This document shows positions 22,141 through 32,949 of a DNA stretch of 64,000 nt, in pieces. This DNA is from Ascarosepion bandense (Eukaryota > Mollusca > Cephalopoda > Sepiida > Sepiidae). The notes below the pieces were generated by a model, which made no database searches, was not told where the DNA came from, and saw nothing but the letters and a program-made list of their open reading frames with translations. Where the stretch lies: contig JBBBDQ010001027.1 of the NCBI GenBank assembly GCA_037127315.1, forward strand, positions 3,492,501 to 3,556,500, read 5' to 3'. Position 1 is the first letter of the stretch; each line of letters begins with the position of its first letter. A program made the translations under genes and the position numbers.

Positions 22141-22680
22141 AGAAGAAGAAGAAGGTGACAGGGAAGAAAGAAACCTGAAGAGAGAGATCCACCAGCGATA
22201 AGTGCAAGAAAAGAAAATATTAGAATAGAACTTGCGGTTGCATCCAGCGATGATACCTACTTGCCAATTAAATTCACTCAGGTACCAAATAAACAGGTAA
22301 ACATCCGATTATGTATTCTACTGTCTTTGCGAGGCACAGATGATTCCAGGAAAATTTTGAAACTGTCGAAAGACAAGAACTGTGTAACGAAAAACGCAAA
22401 GATCAGAGGTAAATATTTTTATTTGTATCTGCGAAAAATGCTGATGAAAATCTTTTTGAATGAATAGATATGAATTCGGACCTGACAGGAAGATTTACCC
22501 CAGGGAATGCTTTTGCGTTAAATATTTGTTCGTTAATATTTAAGTAACACATTTAAAGAATAAGAGATCACCCTCCACCCATATCAGTCAGTCACAGTCA
22601 TCGGTTCTTCTGTAACTTGTCATTTTTAAAGGTAGGTGTGTTGATTCTACACAAAACTATTTATCCACTGGACGAGGTAA
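22141..22680. other. Unassigned sequence
   Basis: No gene or known repeat. A 68-codon plus frame (22261-22467) has balanced composition but no motif I recognise. Confidence 0.4.
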
Positions 22681-22682
22681 AA

Positions 22683-22910
22683 ATTAACTAAGTGCCATAC
22701 GTGATACACTCTTGGGCGATCATGTCTCTTTCGAGACATAACTAACTAGGCAGAAGGTTTTTCGCAGTAGGTCGATATTATTTCCTTCGGTAGACTGGTT
22801 GCCAAACAAGGCTATAAAACTCAATCTGTTCTGCTATTCAACCCATAGCTCGAGGGAAAAAAGATGAATTAAGAGATGGATTACCTTTCCTATAGCTATT
22901 TAAATTCTCT
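22683..22910 (-). mobile_element. tRNA-SINE, body only
   Basis: TAAGTGCCATACGTGATACAC, then GGGCGATCATGTCTC, GGTAGACTGGTTGCC, GGCTATAAAACTCAATCTG and AACCCATAGCTCGAGGG match the SINE body in minus orientation. The tRNA-like head is lost; LINE sequence starts at about 22925. Confidence 0.8.
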
Positions 22911-22924
22911 TTCATTTACTTGCT

Positions 22925-23395
22925 TTCCAGACAGTGACAATCTCCAAGAATTTAAATGTAAAGTCAATAGTCATCTCCCATCTCACTAACCTGCATTCTC
23001 ACTCTCATGTTCCTTTCTCCGTCAACTCCACTCTCATCAGTATTCTCATTCTTCTCTTACTCACTTCCTGACACCCCCTATAACCTCTCACTCTTTCTCA
23101 TAATTTTCCTCCTATGTAACCCCCTGCACAACAGTGGCAGTAAAATGCCTTGCTTGGGGTGATATGATCATTAAAAAAGATTTATACTATTATAATGTGG
23201 ATATAAAGTGGGTGATCAATTCTACATTACAATCAATATAAAAACTGATCTCTCACTTTATGGCCAGAGTTATCCGTCTCTTACCCTCTATAACCTGTCA
23301 CTCTTTCTCATAACTTTCCTCCTATGTAACCCCCTGCAAAACAGTGGCAGTAAAATGCCTTGCTTAGGGCGATATGATTATAAAAAAAATGTGCG
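22925..23395 (+). mobile_element. Dimeric CR1/Jockey-like LINE 3' end
   Basis: The first copy (to about 23175) keeps the last codons (LQEFKCKVNSHLP-like, from CTCCAAGAATTTAAATGTAA) and the 3' UTR ending CAGTGGCAGTAAAATGCC, TTGCTTGGGGTGATATG. A palindrome follows at 23208-23257, then a second copy of the UTR end (23275-23390) with the same signature. The 5.03-5.45 kb locus has the same order on the other strand, so this dimer is a subfamily structure rather than a local accident. Confidence 0.8.
23208..23257. repeat. Junction palindrome between LINE 3' ends
   Basis: AGTGGGTGATCAATTCT and AAAACTGATCTCTCACT arms, followed by TTATGGCCAGA. Same family as at 5165. Confidence 0.75.
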
Positions 23396-23860
23396 CAATG
23401 GAATGCAATGAATTTAAGTGGAATTTCACAACAGGTTGCATTTCCCCCATATACAGATGTATCCTGTATTTAAAAAATGTCCGGAAACAATGATATGCTG
23501 GCTAACCAGACATACAGCAACACGTGACACTATTAAAGATGGTTGCAGCTACAACGAGGCACAAATATTCACAAGGAGAGGAGATATTTGCAGTGGACTG
23601 CAACCAGTGGTGACTAGGTAAGCAAAAGGATATTAAATTGTCACACCTCATAAAGGATGAGTGACAAGCGAGACAAGATAGGTATATATGTTTTTGATAA
23701 ATGAAGAGAGTAACAGTTGTGAAGGAAGGAAGGGCTTGCATTTCGCCTTCTGTCTTTCTTTGAAAACAAGAAGAGGAGGGGAGGGAGGGACAAGAAGGGG
23801 GAAATTGAATTATGAAAATAAAAAATTAACAATTTAAGTGTAAGTGTTGGTGACAAAAAA
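23396..23860. other. Unassigned sequence
   Basis: No repeat or gene recognised. Frames at 23418-23621 (plus) and 23502-23741 (minus) overlap on opposite strands and have no domain. Confidence 0.4.
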
Positions 23861-23867
23861 AAGCATG

Positions 23868-23868
23868 A

Positions 23869-23904
<36 letters not shown>

Positions 23905-23962
23905 ATATTGAAGGAGGCTATTAGAAAGAACGAAAGAAAAAATACTAAAGAAAGCTCTTATT

Positions 23963-24001
<39 letters not shown>

Positions 24002-24055
24002 AAAAATTGAAGAATGCTATTATAAAGGAAGAAAGAAAATTGAAGAATGCTACTA

Positions 24056-24095
<40 letters not shown>

Positions 24096-24153
24096 ATAAT
24101 GAAGGAGGCTATTAGAAAGAACGAAAGAAAAAATACTAAAGAAAGCTCTTATT

Positions 24154-24184
<31 letters not shown>

Positions 24185-24412
24185 AAAAATTGAATGCTAT
24201 TATAAAGGAAGAAAGAAAATTGAAGAATGCTACTAGAAAGAAAGAAAGAAAGAAAGAATATTGAAGGAAGCTATTAGAAAGAACGAAAGAAAAAATACTA
24301 AAGAAAGCTCTTATTAGAAAGAAAGAAAGAAAGAAAGAAAGAACGAAAGGAAGAATATTGAAGGAAGCTATTAGAAAGAAGGAAAGAAAAAATACTAAAG
24401 AAAGCTCTTATT

Positions 24413-24459
<47 letters not shown>

Positions 24460-24517
24460 ATATTGAAGGAGGCTATTAGAAAAAACGAAAGAAAAAATAC
24501 TAAAGAAAGCTCTTATT

Positions 24518-24552
<35 letters not shown>

Positions 24553-24660
24553 ATATTGAAGGAGGCTATTAGAAAAAACGAAAGAAAAAATACTAAAGAA
24601 AGCTCTTATTAGAAAGAAAAAAAGAAAGAAAGAAAAAAAGAAAGAAAGAAAGAAAGAAAC
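23868..24660. repeat. GAAA array with about 105-125 bp higher-order units
   Basis: (GAAA)n blocks alternate with spacers ATATTGAAGGAGGCTATTAG and AAAAATACTAAAGAAAGCTC-TTATTAG. The pair of spacers recurs about six times between 23900 and 24610, so this is a higher-order repeat and not a plain microsatellite. Confidence 0.9.
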
Positions 24661-24850
24661 TTTCCGGAAACTCCTGCAGTCAGGCCAAACCCCAATATAA
24701 CGACCGGTATTTCTTTAGATCTTGTCGGCACGGCCGAGAAGCGCGGGGTGGGGCTGCTATGTAGTCTGAGCAACGCATAGCCTCCATACACCATCGCCCA
24801 GGCCTTCACCCTGGAGAGATCACTTCACTTTTACCACCAAAAAAACTGAA
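24661..24850. other. GC-richer unassigned segment
   Basis: Higher GC than its surroundings (CGGCACGGCCGAGAAGCGCG near 24727). It is not recognisably coding. It could be a SINE head or a gene remnant, and I cannot tell which. Confidence 0.3.
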
Positions 24851-24854
24851 AAGT

Positions 24855-25990
24855 TTTGTAAATTTCAACGCCCCCAAAATAAAACTGCTTTGTGTTAATC
24901 CTCACAGGGAACCTTTTCTACCTGCCATCGGCATGACTGATGCTAACCTCCAGGAAAACAATTCTTTGAGTCTTCTTGGAATCCCATTTAGTCGTGCCAA
25001 ACAATTGTTCCAGTCAGAATCTATTTTGTAATTGTATAAACTTACCATTCTTCCGTTAAACCCGATTAGTATGACTAAGTAAAATTGGTAACTTCTCTCG
25101 ATAATGAACTTCAATCAGTTCTTAATCAGGGCAAGTAATGGCTTCTAAATTTTAACGCTTCCAAAACAAAACTGCTATCTTTTAATTCCCATAGAGAACC
25201 GTTTTCCCTTCCATCAGTATGGCTGATGCTAACCCCCAAGAAAACATCACATTGCGCATTTTGGTCTCACTTTTCCCCTGACATAAATTGAATCAATCGC
25301 TCGATCTGCTGATAGAAATGTTTGGTTAACTGTGTTGTACCAGACAGTTGTTCTTGTCAGAATCCATCTTGTAAATTTACCATTTGTTTGTGAATTGAAT
25401 GTTACTGTTATATACGGAATGGTTATCTAGTTATATATCCCGAGATTCTCAAAAAACTTCAAAAAAGGGTCTGTTATGTTATTAATCCTGATAGGCATCT
25501 AGACTTCAGTTACTCTCCAACTGCTGTGACTAGGCATACCTCCGTGTTTTCTAGAAATATAATTTTCTAGAAATTTAATTTTTCTAGAAATTTAATTTTC
25601 TAGATATATAATTTTCTAGAAATATACTTTTCTAGAAATATCTTCATGGCAGTTGTTTCGATGAGCTCTCCTTAATCTAAAGTTCATGTAGTCAAGGTTT
25701 GGTTTCTCGACTGCATGAATTTCAGCTTGCTACTAGATTGGCAGTTAGGTTTCATTACTTACTGGTGAATAGATGTAACCGTAAGTTCCATTCTCTTTTC
25801 TCTCCCTTTCAGCCTTTGCTTTCCTGCCAGCTATAAGCACCAAAACGTGAATCGCCAGATTCTAGCTTCATAAAACTTGTTCTTTTATTCTTCTCTGTCT
25901 TCAATAATGTCTTCTGGTTGTATTCCACTGCCACTGACCGCTTGAGTCTTAGTGGCTTTGTGATCTTATATAGTCTCTTTTTCGAGGGAA
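24855..25990 (+). pseudogene. Old CR1/Jockey-like LINE relic, partly duplicated
   Basis: Plus-strand frame from 24857: NFNAPKIKLLCVNPHREPF, IGMTDANLQENNSLSLLGIP, matching the family's NFNASKTKLLSIN...LPESKTLRLLGLTLS region. A second, more decayed copy of the same segment starts near 25145. Further on (about 25450-25545) LQKRVCYVINPDRHL corresponds to LDKIQRRICNVI, and the end near 25990 has the GTCTTAGTGGCTTTGTGATC tail seen also near 9590. It is much more diverged than the copies at 49.3 or 59 kb. A short palindromic minisatellite is inserted at 25549. Confidence 0.65.
25549..25637. repeat. TTCTAGAA palindromic minisatellite, 6 units
   Basis: TTCTAGAA or TTCTAGAT starts at about 25549, 25565, 25582, 25598, 25614 and 25630, spacing 16-17 bp, separated by ATATAATT or TTTAATT. 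Each unit fits the nTTCnnGAAn layout of paired heat-shock-factor sites. This could be chance in an AT-rich minisatellite. Confidence 0.85.
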
Positions 25991-26020
25991 ACTGTTCTTC
26001 TTAAGCAATGCTGTAAATTC

Positions 26021-26021
<1 letters not shown>

Positions 26022-26063
<42 letters not shown>
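26022..26063. repeat. (CT)n microsatellite
   Basis: About 40 bp of CT dinucleotides. Confidence 0.95.
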
Positions 26064-26064
<1 letters not shown>

Positions 26065-27160
26065 GACGGCGATGATGATAATTCTGCAATTCAGTTCTGT
26101 AAAATCCAAGGCTGCAATTCTGCTAACACAGTACTGGCTCCAACACTGCTGATCAAAGGTACAACAGAATCAATGGCGCTGGTAAAACGAACGATGAATG
26201 CTACGCGACAATGTTGGGCTGATGACGAACATCAGACTTCCTAAATTTGGCAGCCTTCATTGCTACCGCTACGACGATAATACTTCTCAAACTTCTTGGG
26301 CAACTATTAAATTTTAAAAATCAGCAACAAATTCGGGGTGACGAGTAAATTTTTCAAATCATAAATCACTTTGTCGGGAACCACTTAACCCGACTTCTTC
26401 ACAAAATTCAGTTTCAAGTAATCATTCCATAATCATATTCTTCATCTTTTTTGTTCTCTCGTCGTCGCCGTCAACAACAACAAATACAATCTGCAACAAA
26501 CGCCTCCATCTAAAACAATAGGACCATCTAAAATAAAATATAAAATATTTTATTTCCCCTTTTCATTCAAAGACACCTTCGGTGACATGCCACGAATTAG
26601 GAGGTGGTTTGGTCAGAGTTTTCAGCACCCAATATCAGGGAGACCACGATTTTACTCAACCGTACGCTTCAACGGTTGTGTCTAGACTCTTCAAAATCAA
26701 AATTTGCTACTAAAGATTTTCTGACTGTCAGCTTGACGTTACTTCCGTGCCATTGACAGCTATCTTTCGGTACAAACTCAAATGCGGAACATGAATCTCT
26801 GACCCCGGTAGACAAAATAAAAATCCAAATGCGAATATGTTTTCCCTTTTGCACACCTGGCTGACATTTTTTAACAAAATAAATTTCAATCAAATCTCCA
26901 AATATCTGTCACCAAGCGGAAATACATTTCAGTGTCAAAAATTTCATGGTTCTCAAAAATATCGTCGAATATTAAACAACTTTATCACCTTCCACAGGAA
27001 TGAAGATGCGATAAACAAGTAGTCAGGATAAGAAATAAGAGGTACGTGAAGTTATTGTTAATTCTGGCTTAGTTTATCTTTCGTTTTATTGCTGTTGCGT
27101 ATTTACTTAAATTTTCAGGTCATTTTGAATTGTCATTATTATCCGGTAGATAAGCAAGTA
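26064..27160. other. Unassigned sequence
   Basis: About 1.1 kb of ordinary composition (GATGATGATAATTCTG, GTCGTCGCCGTCAACAACAA). No open frame exceeds 75 codons and I recognise no domain. It is among the least repetitive stretches of the window, so it is where an exon or regulatory element could hide, but nothing supports one. Confidence 0.4.
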
Positions 27161-27433
27161 GTCTGTATAAGAAGTAACTTACAACGAGAACTGAAATCAC
27201 ATTTAGGATTCTTGGGAGCCCATCTGGCAATGATGAGGCCTTGTCGATTAAGTCTGTATAAGAAGTAACTTACATCGAGAACTGAAATCACATTTAGGAT
27301 TCTTGGGAGCCCATCTGGCAATGATGAGGCCTTGTCGATTAAGTCTGTATAAGAAGTAACTTACAGCGAGAACTGAAATCACATTTAGGATTCTTGGGAG
27401 CCCATCTGGCAATGATGAGGCCTTGTCGATTAA
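27161..27433. repeat. 91-bp tandem triplication
   Basis: GTCTGTATAAGAAGTAACTT occurs at 27161, 27252 and 27343, exactly 91 bp apart. Units are nearly identical (ACAACGAG, ACATCGAG and ACAGCGAG differ at one site). Each contains TTCTTGGGAGCCCATCTGG and ATGATGAGGCCTTGTCGATT. Not seen elsewhere in the window. Confidence 0.95.
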
Positions 27434-27751
27434 GTCATACGAAGGTGAATTTGAGATTTATTTATAGCACTTTGCCTATTTTATCGGTTGGAATTTAGGA
27501 GCTTTACTGTTAATTCACTCAAAATACTCTTAAGTTCAGTCAGTCAATTAAGTGCCATACGTCATACACACTTTAGGCGATCATGTCTCAAAAGATACAT
27601 GACTTACTGGGTAGAACATTATCCCACAGTAAGTAGCCATTGCTTTCTGACGGTAAACTAATTGCCAACCAAGGCTATAGTACCCAATATGTCCTGTTAT
27701 TTGAATCATAATTAGAGGGAGAAGAGATGTATTATATTATTAAGTAGTAAT

Positions 27752-27805
27752 TAGTGGGGGATCAGTTTATTACTTCATAACAATATAAAACTGATCCCCC
27801 ACTTT
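27752..27805. repeat. Junction palindrome 1 of the SINE trimer
   Basis: AGTGGGGGATCAGTTT and AAACTGATCCCCCACT form a perfect 16-bp stem around ATTACTTCATAACAATAT. TTTATG follows, as in the other copies. Confidence 0.92.
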
Positions 27806-28042
27806 ATGACCAGTATAATCAAGTTTTCATCTATTATATTCAGTGAGTCAGTTAAGTGTCATACGTAATACACGCCTTAGGCGATGATATCTCGAAATAC
27901 ATGCTTGACTAGGCAGAAGATTATCCCGCAGTAGGTTGCCATTGCTTTCTGCGGTAGACTGGTTGCCGACCAAGGCTATAGAACCCAATCTGTCCTGTTA
28001 TTTGACTCAGAGCTAGAGAGAGAAGAGATGTATTATATTTTA

Positions 28043-28093
28043 AGTGGGGGATCAGTTTATTACTTCATAAAAATATAAAACTGATCCCCCACT
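28043..28093. repeat. Junction palindrome 2 of the SINE trimer
   Basis: Same perfect 16-bp stem (AGTGGGGGATCAGTTT / AAACTGATCCCCCACT) as palindrome 1, with loop ATTACTTCATAAAAATAT (one base different). Confidence 0.92.
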
Positions 28094-28385
28094 TCATGCC
28101 CAGTAGAAGACTTATTTATGTTTCCAGCTATTATATTCAGTCAGTCAGTTAAGTGCCATACGTGATACACGCTTGGACAATCATGTCTCGAAAGAGACAT
28201 GACTGACTGGGCAGAAGATTATCCCGCAGTAGGTTGCCATTGCTTTCTGCGGTAGACTGGTTGCCGACCAAGGCTATAGCACCCAATATGTCCTATTATT
28301 TAACCCATAATTGGAGGGAAGAGACGGATTAATACCTTTACCAAGGGTATTTGTGCGAAAGTGAATGCAAGGAATTCAACTCTAA

Positions 28386-28884
28386 AGTTACTTATCGCAA
28401 ATATGAACTCACTCCAAGAAATTATAAATTTTAATGTTTGTTTTATTTATTAAATTTTTTGACACATTTTTGAAATCAAACATTTTATATTACTTTTTTT
28501 TAACTTGGCTCGCAACAACTTCAACCCCCAGAATTAAAAATTATCAAAATCATAGCGTGTGAAATATAGTCATGGTACTCACAAGAATCTTTTACAATTT
28601 AAAACTAAAAAAAATATATTGTTTTTAGATTTTTTTATCTGGGTGAGAGCGAATGGAGACCCCCACACTTAGAAATAGCTCACCCGAGGCACCCACATTT
28701 AGAGTAATCGCAGAAGTCACCCAAACCGGAGTCTAATGGCAGGGCCTCGTTGTGGGAGAATTCGGTTCGAATTTTAATAAACATAAAATATTTTTATTTT
28801 GTTGTGAATTAACAGAAAAGACCTGAGGATTATGTTAACAAAAATTGAACACAAATAAAGAAAATCTAAACTTATTCATAAATT
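28386..28884. other. Unassigned sequence
   Basis: AT-rich DNA with a GC-richer patch at about 28640-28770 (GAGGCACCCACATTTAGAG). No gene or known repeat. Confidence 0.4.
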
Positions 28885-29588
28885 GAACTTTTTCTCTGTG
28901 TGTGTGTGTGTGTGTGTGCGTCCGTTAACTATAGACACCGAAACGGCTGAACCGATTTTCTTGAAAACTGACACAGTTGTACTATAAGCGTCTGCGAATG
29001 TTCTTTGGTAGGTTTTGTGTCGAAGTACCCACGATAAATATCGAAAATCGATAATCGAAAAAATCGGGTTATAGAAGGAGTGGTCCGATTTTAATCAAAT
29101 TTGATACACTCATAGACAAAGACATAAGAAACGATATTCAGAAGTTTCAAGGTTGCACTTCTTAAAATAGTGCAGAAAATCGATAATATACATATATAAA
29201 AGGCAAGATGTTTGTGTGTGTGTCTGTTTATCTGCCTGTATGTCTGTATTTTTTCAGCCCTTTTATTTTAGTTTTTGCTTCGGGTTTGGCTCTAAGTTGG
29301 TATAATTGTAGTTCTTAGTCTCAGCCATGATACCATTTACTCAGAGGACTTATTTAGCCTTCAAAATCCAGTTTACGACGAAAAAAACTCATTTGATATC
29401 GATACCAGGAAATCAAAATTTGACTTACATCCATTCATTTTTCTTTCAGTCTATGGTTTCGCTTTAACTGGAAACAACTATTGCTTTTTAGTTTTTTGTG
29501 CCAACGTCCAAAGAGTCTGAGCTGCAGGACCATGGATTAGTTTTAAAGCTTTCATTACACCCGAGCAACGCCGGGCTATACTGCTAGT
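28885..29588 (+). mobile_element. Helitron-like non-autonomous element
   Basis: (GT)n at 28895-28918 leads into TCCGTTAACTATAGAC and CCGAAACGGCTGAACCGATT, also present at 32.95 kb. A second block begins with TATAAAAGGCAAGATGTTTG at about 29199. The 3' end is CCCGAGCAACGCCGGGCTAT then ACTGCTAGT: a CCCG/CGGG hairpin followed by CTAG and a T, the layout of Helitron 3' ends (hairpin, CTRR, inserted between A and T). No helicase or Rep domain is present, so it would depend on an autonomous relative. Confidence 0.65.
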
Positions 29589-30351
29589 ATATTCATAATT
29601 AAGACTATTATTGTGGATTTTGTGAGTGATGAAAGAATGTGTCTGCGTAAATGGAATTATGTAATAATATAAAAATATGTTTGTGTTGCCTTTAGTTGGA
29701 AAGAACGACTCATGAAATCTAAACACTTTGTAGGACATTGTATGCGATTCAATGATATGATACGCTAGTGTCGCCACTTTTTTGTATTGGTCCTTGTTCT
29801 CAGACGTCATCGTTTGATAATTTCGTGTGATCTCGCGAAGCTATCTTACCTCGGAAAGGTTCATACCTGACTCTATGCAGTCATTAGCCTCATCAAGATC
29901 TAAATGTCAACAGCACAATCGACCCCATTTCAAGAATGATTCAAACCACAAAAGAATAGACAGAAAAGACTAGGTCTACCTGCAACATCGACTGCTTTCT
30001 ATAAAATCTTTTTAGATACCTGGTTTTTCTGTGTGGGTTTGGAGAATGTCTCGACCACTATAAAATGTCTTATTCAGAAGCAACTTCATTCCACTGATGG
30101 TGGCCCAAAGGTGTTCCAATTGTGCTGTCGGTATCAAAGCTTTATTTCAAAGAAAGGCGTTATGTAATTTTCAATCTTTCTAACCAATCAGGCAAAAAAA
30201 TAATCATCGTATAATTGATCAAATAAATAAAAAAGAAAATAAAAAATATAAGCAGGTGTAGAGTAAATTATTAGTGCATATTGATCAATATCACTTCACA
30301 AGTTGATTATTTGAAAGCAATTATATTTAAATTATTTAATTTACAAGACAA
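29589..30351. other. Unassigned sequence
   Basis: AT-rich, no clear gene. AACAGCACAATCGACCCC at about 29908 and CCAATTGTGCTGTCGG at about 30115 are partial reverse complements and may bound a decayed foldback element. Confidence 0.4.
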
Positions 30352-31130
30352 TCAGTCAGTCATTTAACCACCATACGTGATACAAGCTTGGGTGATCATG
30401 TCTCTTTCGATCCATGACTGACTAGACAGAATAATTTCCCGCGGAATGTTGTCATTACTTTCCGCGGTAGTCTGGTTGCCAACCAAGGCTACAGAACTCA
30501 ATCTCTCCTGCTGTTCAATTAGTTAAGTGTCCTACATGGTTAGCTGATCATATCTCTTTCCATTCATGACTGATTAGGCTGATGGCTTTCTCGAAGTAGA
30601 TTGCCATTTCTTTCTGCGGTAGACTGGTTGACAATCAAGGCTATAGAACCCAACCTGTACTGCTGTTCAGTTCTTTTATCCAGATCAGTCAGCTAAGTTC
30701 AGGCTTGGGCGATCATGTCTATTTTGATCCATGACTGACTTGACAAAAGATTTTCCAGCAGTAGTTGGCAATTTTTACTGCGGTAGACTGGTTGCCAACC
30801 AAGGCTATAGACCTGTTGTTCAAGTCGGGTAGTTAAGTGTCATACGTGATACATGCTTGAGCGATCATGTCTCTTTCGATTCACGATTGACTAGGCAGAA
30901 GTAGGTTGCCATTTCTTTCTGCGACTGTTTACCAACCAAGTCTATAGGACCCAGTAGGTCCTACTATTCAGCAATAGCCGGCAGAGAGAGAGAGAGAGAG
31001 AGAGAGAGATTGATTCATAACTTTCTAAGGAGTATTTGTGCGTAAGCGATTGTAATGAACCCGACAAGAATTTGAACTCGGCTCTATAATTCCTCATTCC
31101 TTGTTTCTATCTATTACACCTCATCGCACG
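30352..31130 (-). mobile_element. Tetrameric tRNA-SINE (four bodies, one head)
   Basis: Four SINE bodies in minus orientation begin at about 30352, 30516, 30681 and 30824 (spacing 143-165 bp), each with the ATCATGTCT, GACTGA(C/T)T, GGTAGACTGGTTG and CAAGGCTATAG blocks. Here the bodies are directly joined at ...CTGTTCA(A/G)T without the palindromic linker. Only the last runs on through TTTGTGCGTAAGCGATTG, GAATTTGAACTCGG (B-box side) and ATTACACCTCATCGCACG (A-box side) near 31130. On the minus strand this is one tRNA head followed by four tandem bodies. A (GA)n run (30985-31010) interrupts the head-proximal part. Confidence 0.85.
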
Positions 31131-32730
31131 TACGAATAGGACAATACTGAAGGAAATTCAACTATTGTTGCTTACATTTTCATCTAATGCAAGCCACAAG
31201 AGCCTCTCAAGTCAAAGGTTATTTCATGAAATTAGTTGTGCAAAACAAATGCTTTTATTCATACAGAACTTACTGATTTAACGACGTACCTGTGAGTGTT
31301 TTTCAAAATACAGATCTCATTTTTCGGGATATATTTTTGTTTGTTACCAAAATGTTTTGGCCGTTTCATTCTAGTGCCTTCTTCAGGTATTCTGACCGTA
31401 CGTAAAGATGGGCGTCTTAATTGTTTCATGAAACAAAGGAGACACGTCATTTCTAATTTTCAGATTGTACATCTAAAGAAGGCTGTAGAATGGTTCGGCC
31501 GAAATTTTGTGGGAACACAAAAATGATTTCGGTAGTCAGAATGAGCAAACAGAAAAAATCAGAAAAAATACATCCGTTGTCTTTAAGGCCTTTTCGATGT
31601 ATGTATTTTTTATTTTTACTAAATTTTCATCAAATACAAGGCAAGGCGCAAGAGCTCCTCAGGGTAAAAGCTTATTGAATGATGTTGTGCGGACTTAAAA
31701 TAAGAAAGACCTTCACCGCTAGGACCCGCTGTGCCACATCTACAGGGTTGACGTATCCTCATTTCTTTCGTATTCCATCTTCTCCCCAAGGACTGTTACT
31801 CTGTGAAACAGACTCCCAAGGGGATACTTCCAGATCTTTTCGATTTTAACATCTCGTGTATGATCAGGTGCTTTTTATACTTCTCATACATATATTTTGT
31901 TTTTGTATCCTTGTCTTTCACCATTATAATAACCATAGCCAATAGCCCTCTATCTTGGGTGACTATTAGACCTGGTTTTTGTTTATAGCTGAATAATGTA
32001 TACATGGTTGTAAGTGTTCATTTCTGTGTAATATGGGTTTCTTGACATATCAGGAGGAATTTACAGACATCTCCAGTATAAATATTGAATGCCGAAGAAA
32101 TAGGATGGTGTTACAATGTTTAGGAGATATAACAAAAAGAAGAAATTTATTAAACGCTACAAAATAAAGAAAACTGTGGAAAAGCATGACTGCCAACGTC
32201 TTCAACGAATACATCACAAAGAAGATGCGGGTTGTATATTTTTCTGATAATGCTCGGTCCTGGGCATGACGGTAAACTATATCCGGCAGCAAGGCCTCTG
32301 ATTGGGAGGTTGTAAGAAACATGGAACCACCTCTTAATTGCTGTTGTTCCCAAGTCCACCTGAACCGGAGTGGTAGCACCAGTTAGGGTCCCAGCTATGG
32401 GCAAATAGTTAACCCCCAAACTGGGGCCAAAACACTATGAAAGTATAAAAATACACTTTCATAGAAATATATACATAAAAATATACTTTTATAGAAAAAT
32501 ATGCATTTTTGAAGAAAAAAATATGACCATAACACATTTTTGAAGGAAAAAATTATTCTCAGCAAAATATTTTTGAAAACAAATCTAGAACACATTTTCA
32601 GTTTTCTAAAATAAAATAGAATAAAAATAAGAAGTTTTTATTAGAATCTGACGAAATCAAACTCCTAACTATAACCGAACATTTAAAACAATCCTTAAAA
32701 CTCCACATTTTTGGCATTAAATAACCCACA
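31131..32730. other. Unassigned sequence with one imperfect inverted repeat
   Basis: About 1.6 kb without a recognisable gene. Near 31351-31386 and 31475-31512, TTTTGGCCGTTTCATTCTAG...CCTTCTTCAG and GAAGGCTGTAGAATGGTTCGGCC-GAAATTTT are imperfect inverted repeats. On the minus strand the left one has CTGAAGA followed by GAAAC, the hammerhead-like spacing noted for Penelope-like repeats. Short frames (for example 32050-32379 minus, 31296-31526 plus) show no domains. Confidence 0.45.
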
Positions 32731-32890
32731 GAGGTGTTGATATACCGTTAAACAAAACTCAAACTCAAACTCAAACTCTGAAAATGGTATTATCTTTGTG
32801 GCTCGCATAGCTGAGAATAAGCTGAACCGGTTGTCATCTGTTTCTGTAAAAGAAGATCATCTCTTATCTAACCTTATTTATCAATGGAAC

Positions 32891-32949
<59 letters not shown>

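Larger units (their letters stand above)
27537..28385 (-). mobile_element. Trimeric tRNA-SINE with palindromic linkers
   Basis: Three SINE bodies in minus orientation start (3' ends) at about 27540, 27846 and 28141, spacing 306 and 295 bp. The first two stop after the AACCCA/GACTCA...AGAGGGAGAAGAG region and run into ATGTATTATATT(ATTAAG)TAGTAATT and a palindrome (27752 and 28043). Only the third (28141-28380) continues through GGATTAATACCTTTACC and TTTGTGCGAAAGTGAATGCA toward the tRNA head, and it is cut off before the B box. On the minus strand the order is (partial head)-body-linker-body-linker-body. Confidence 0.88.
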
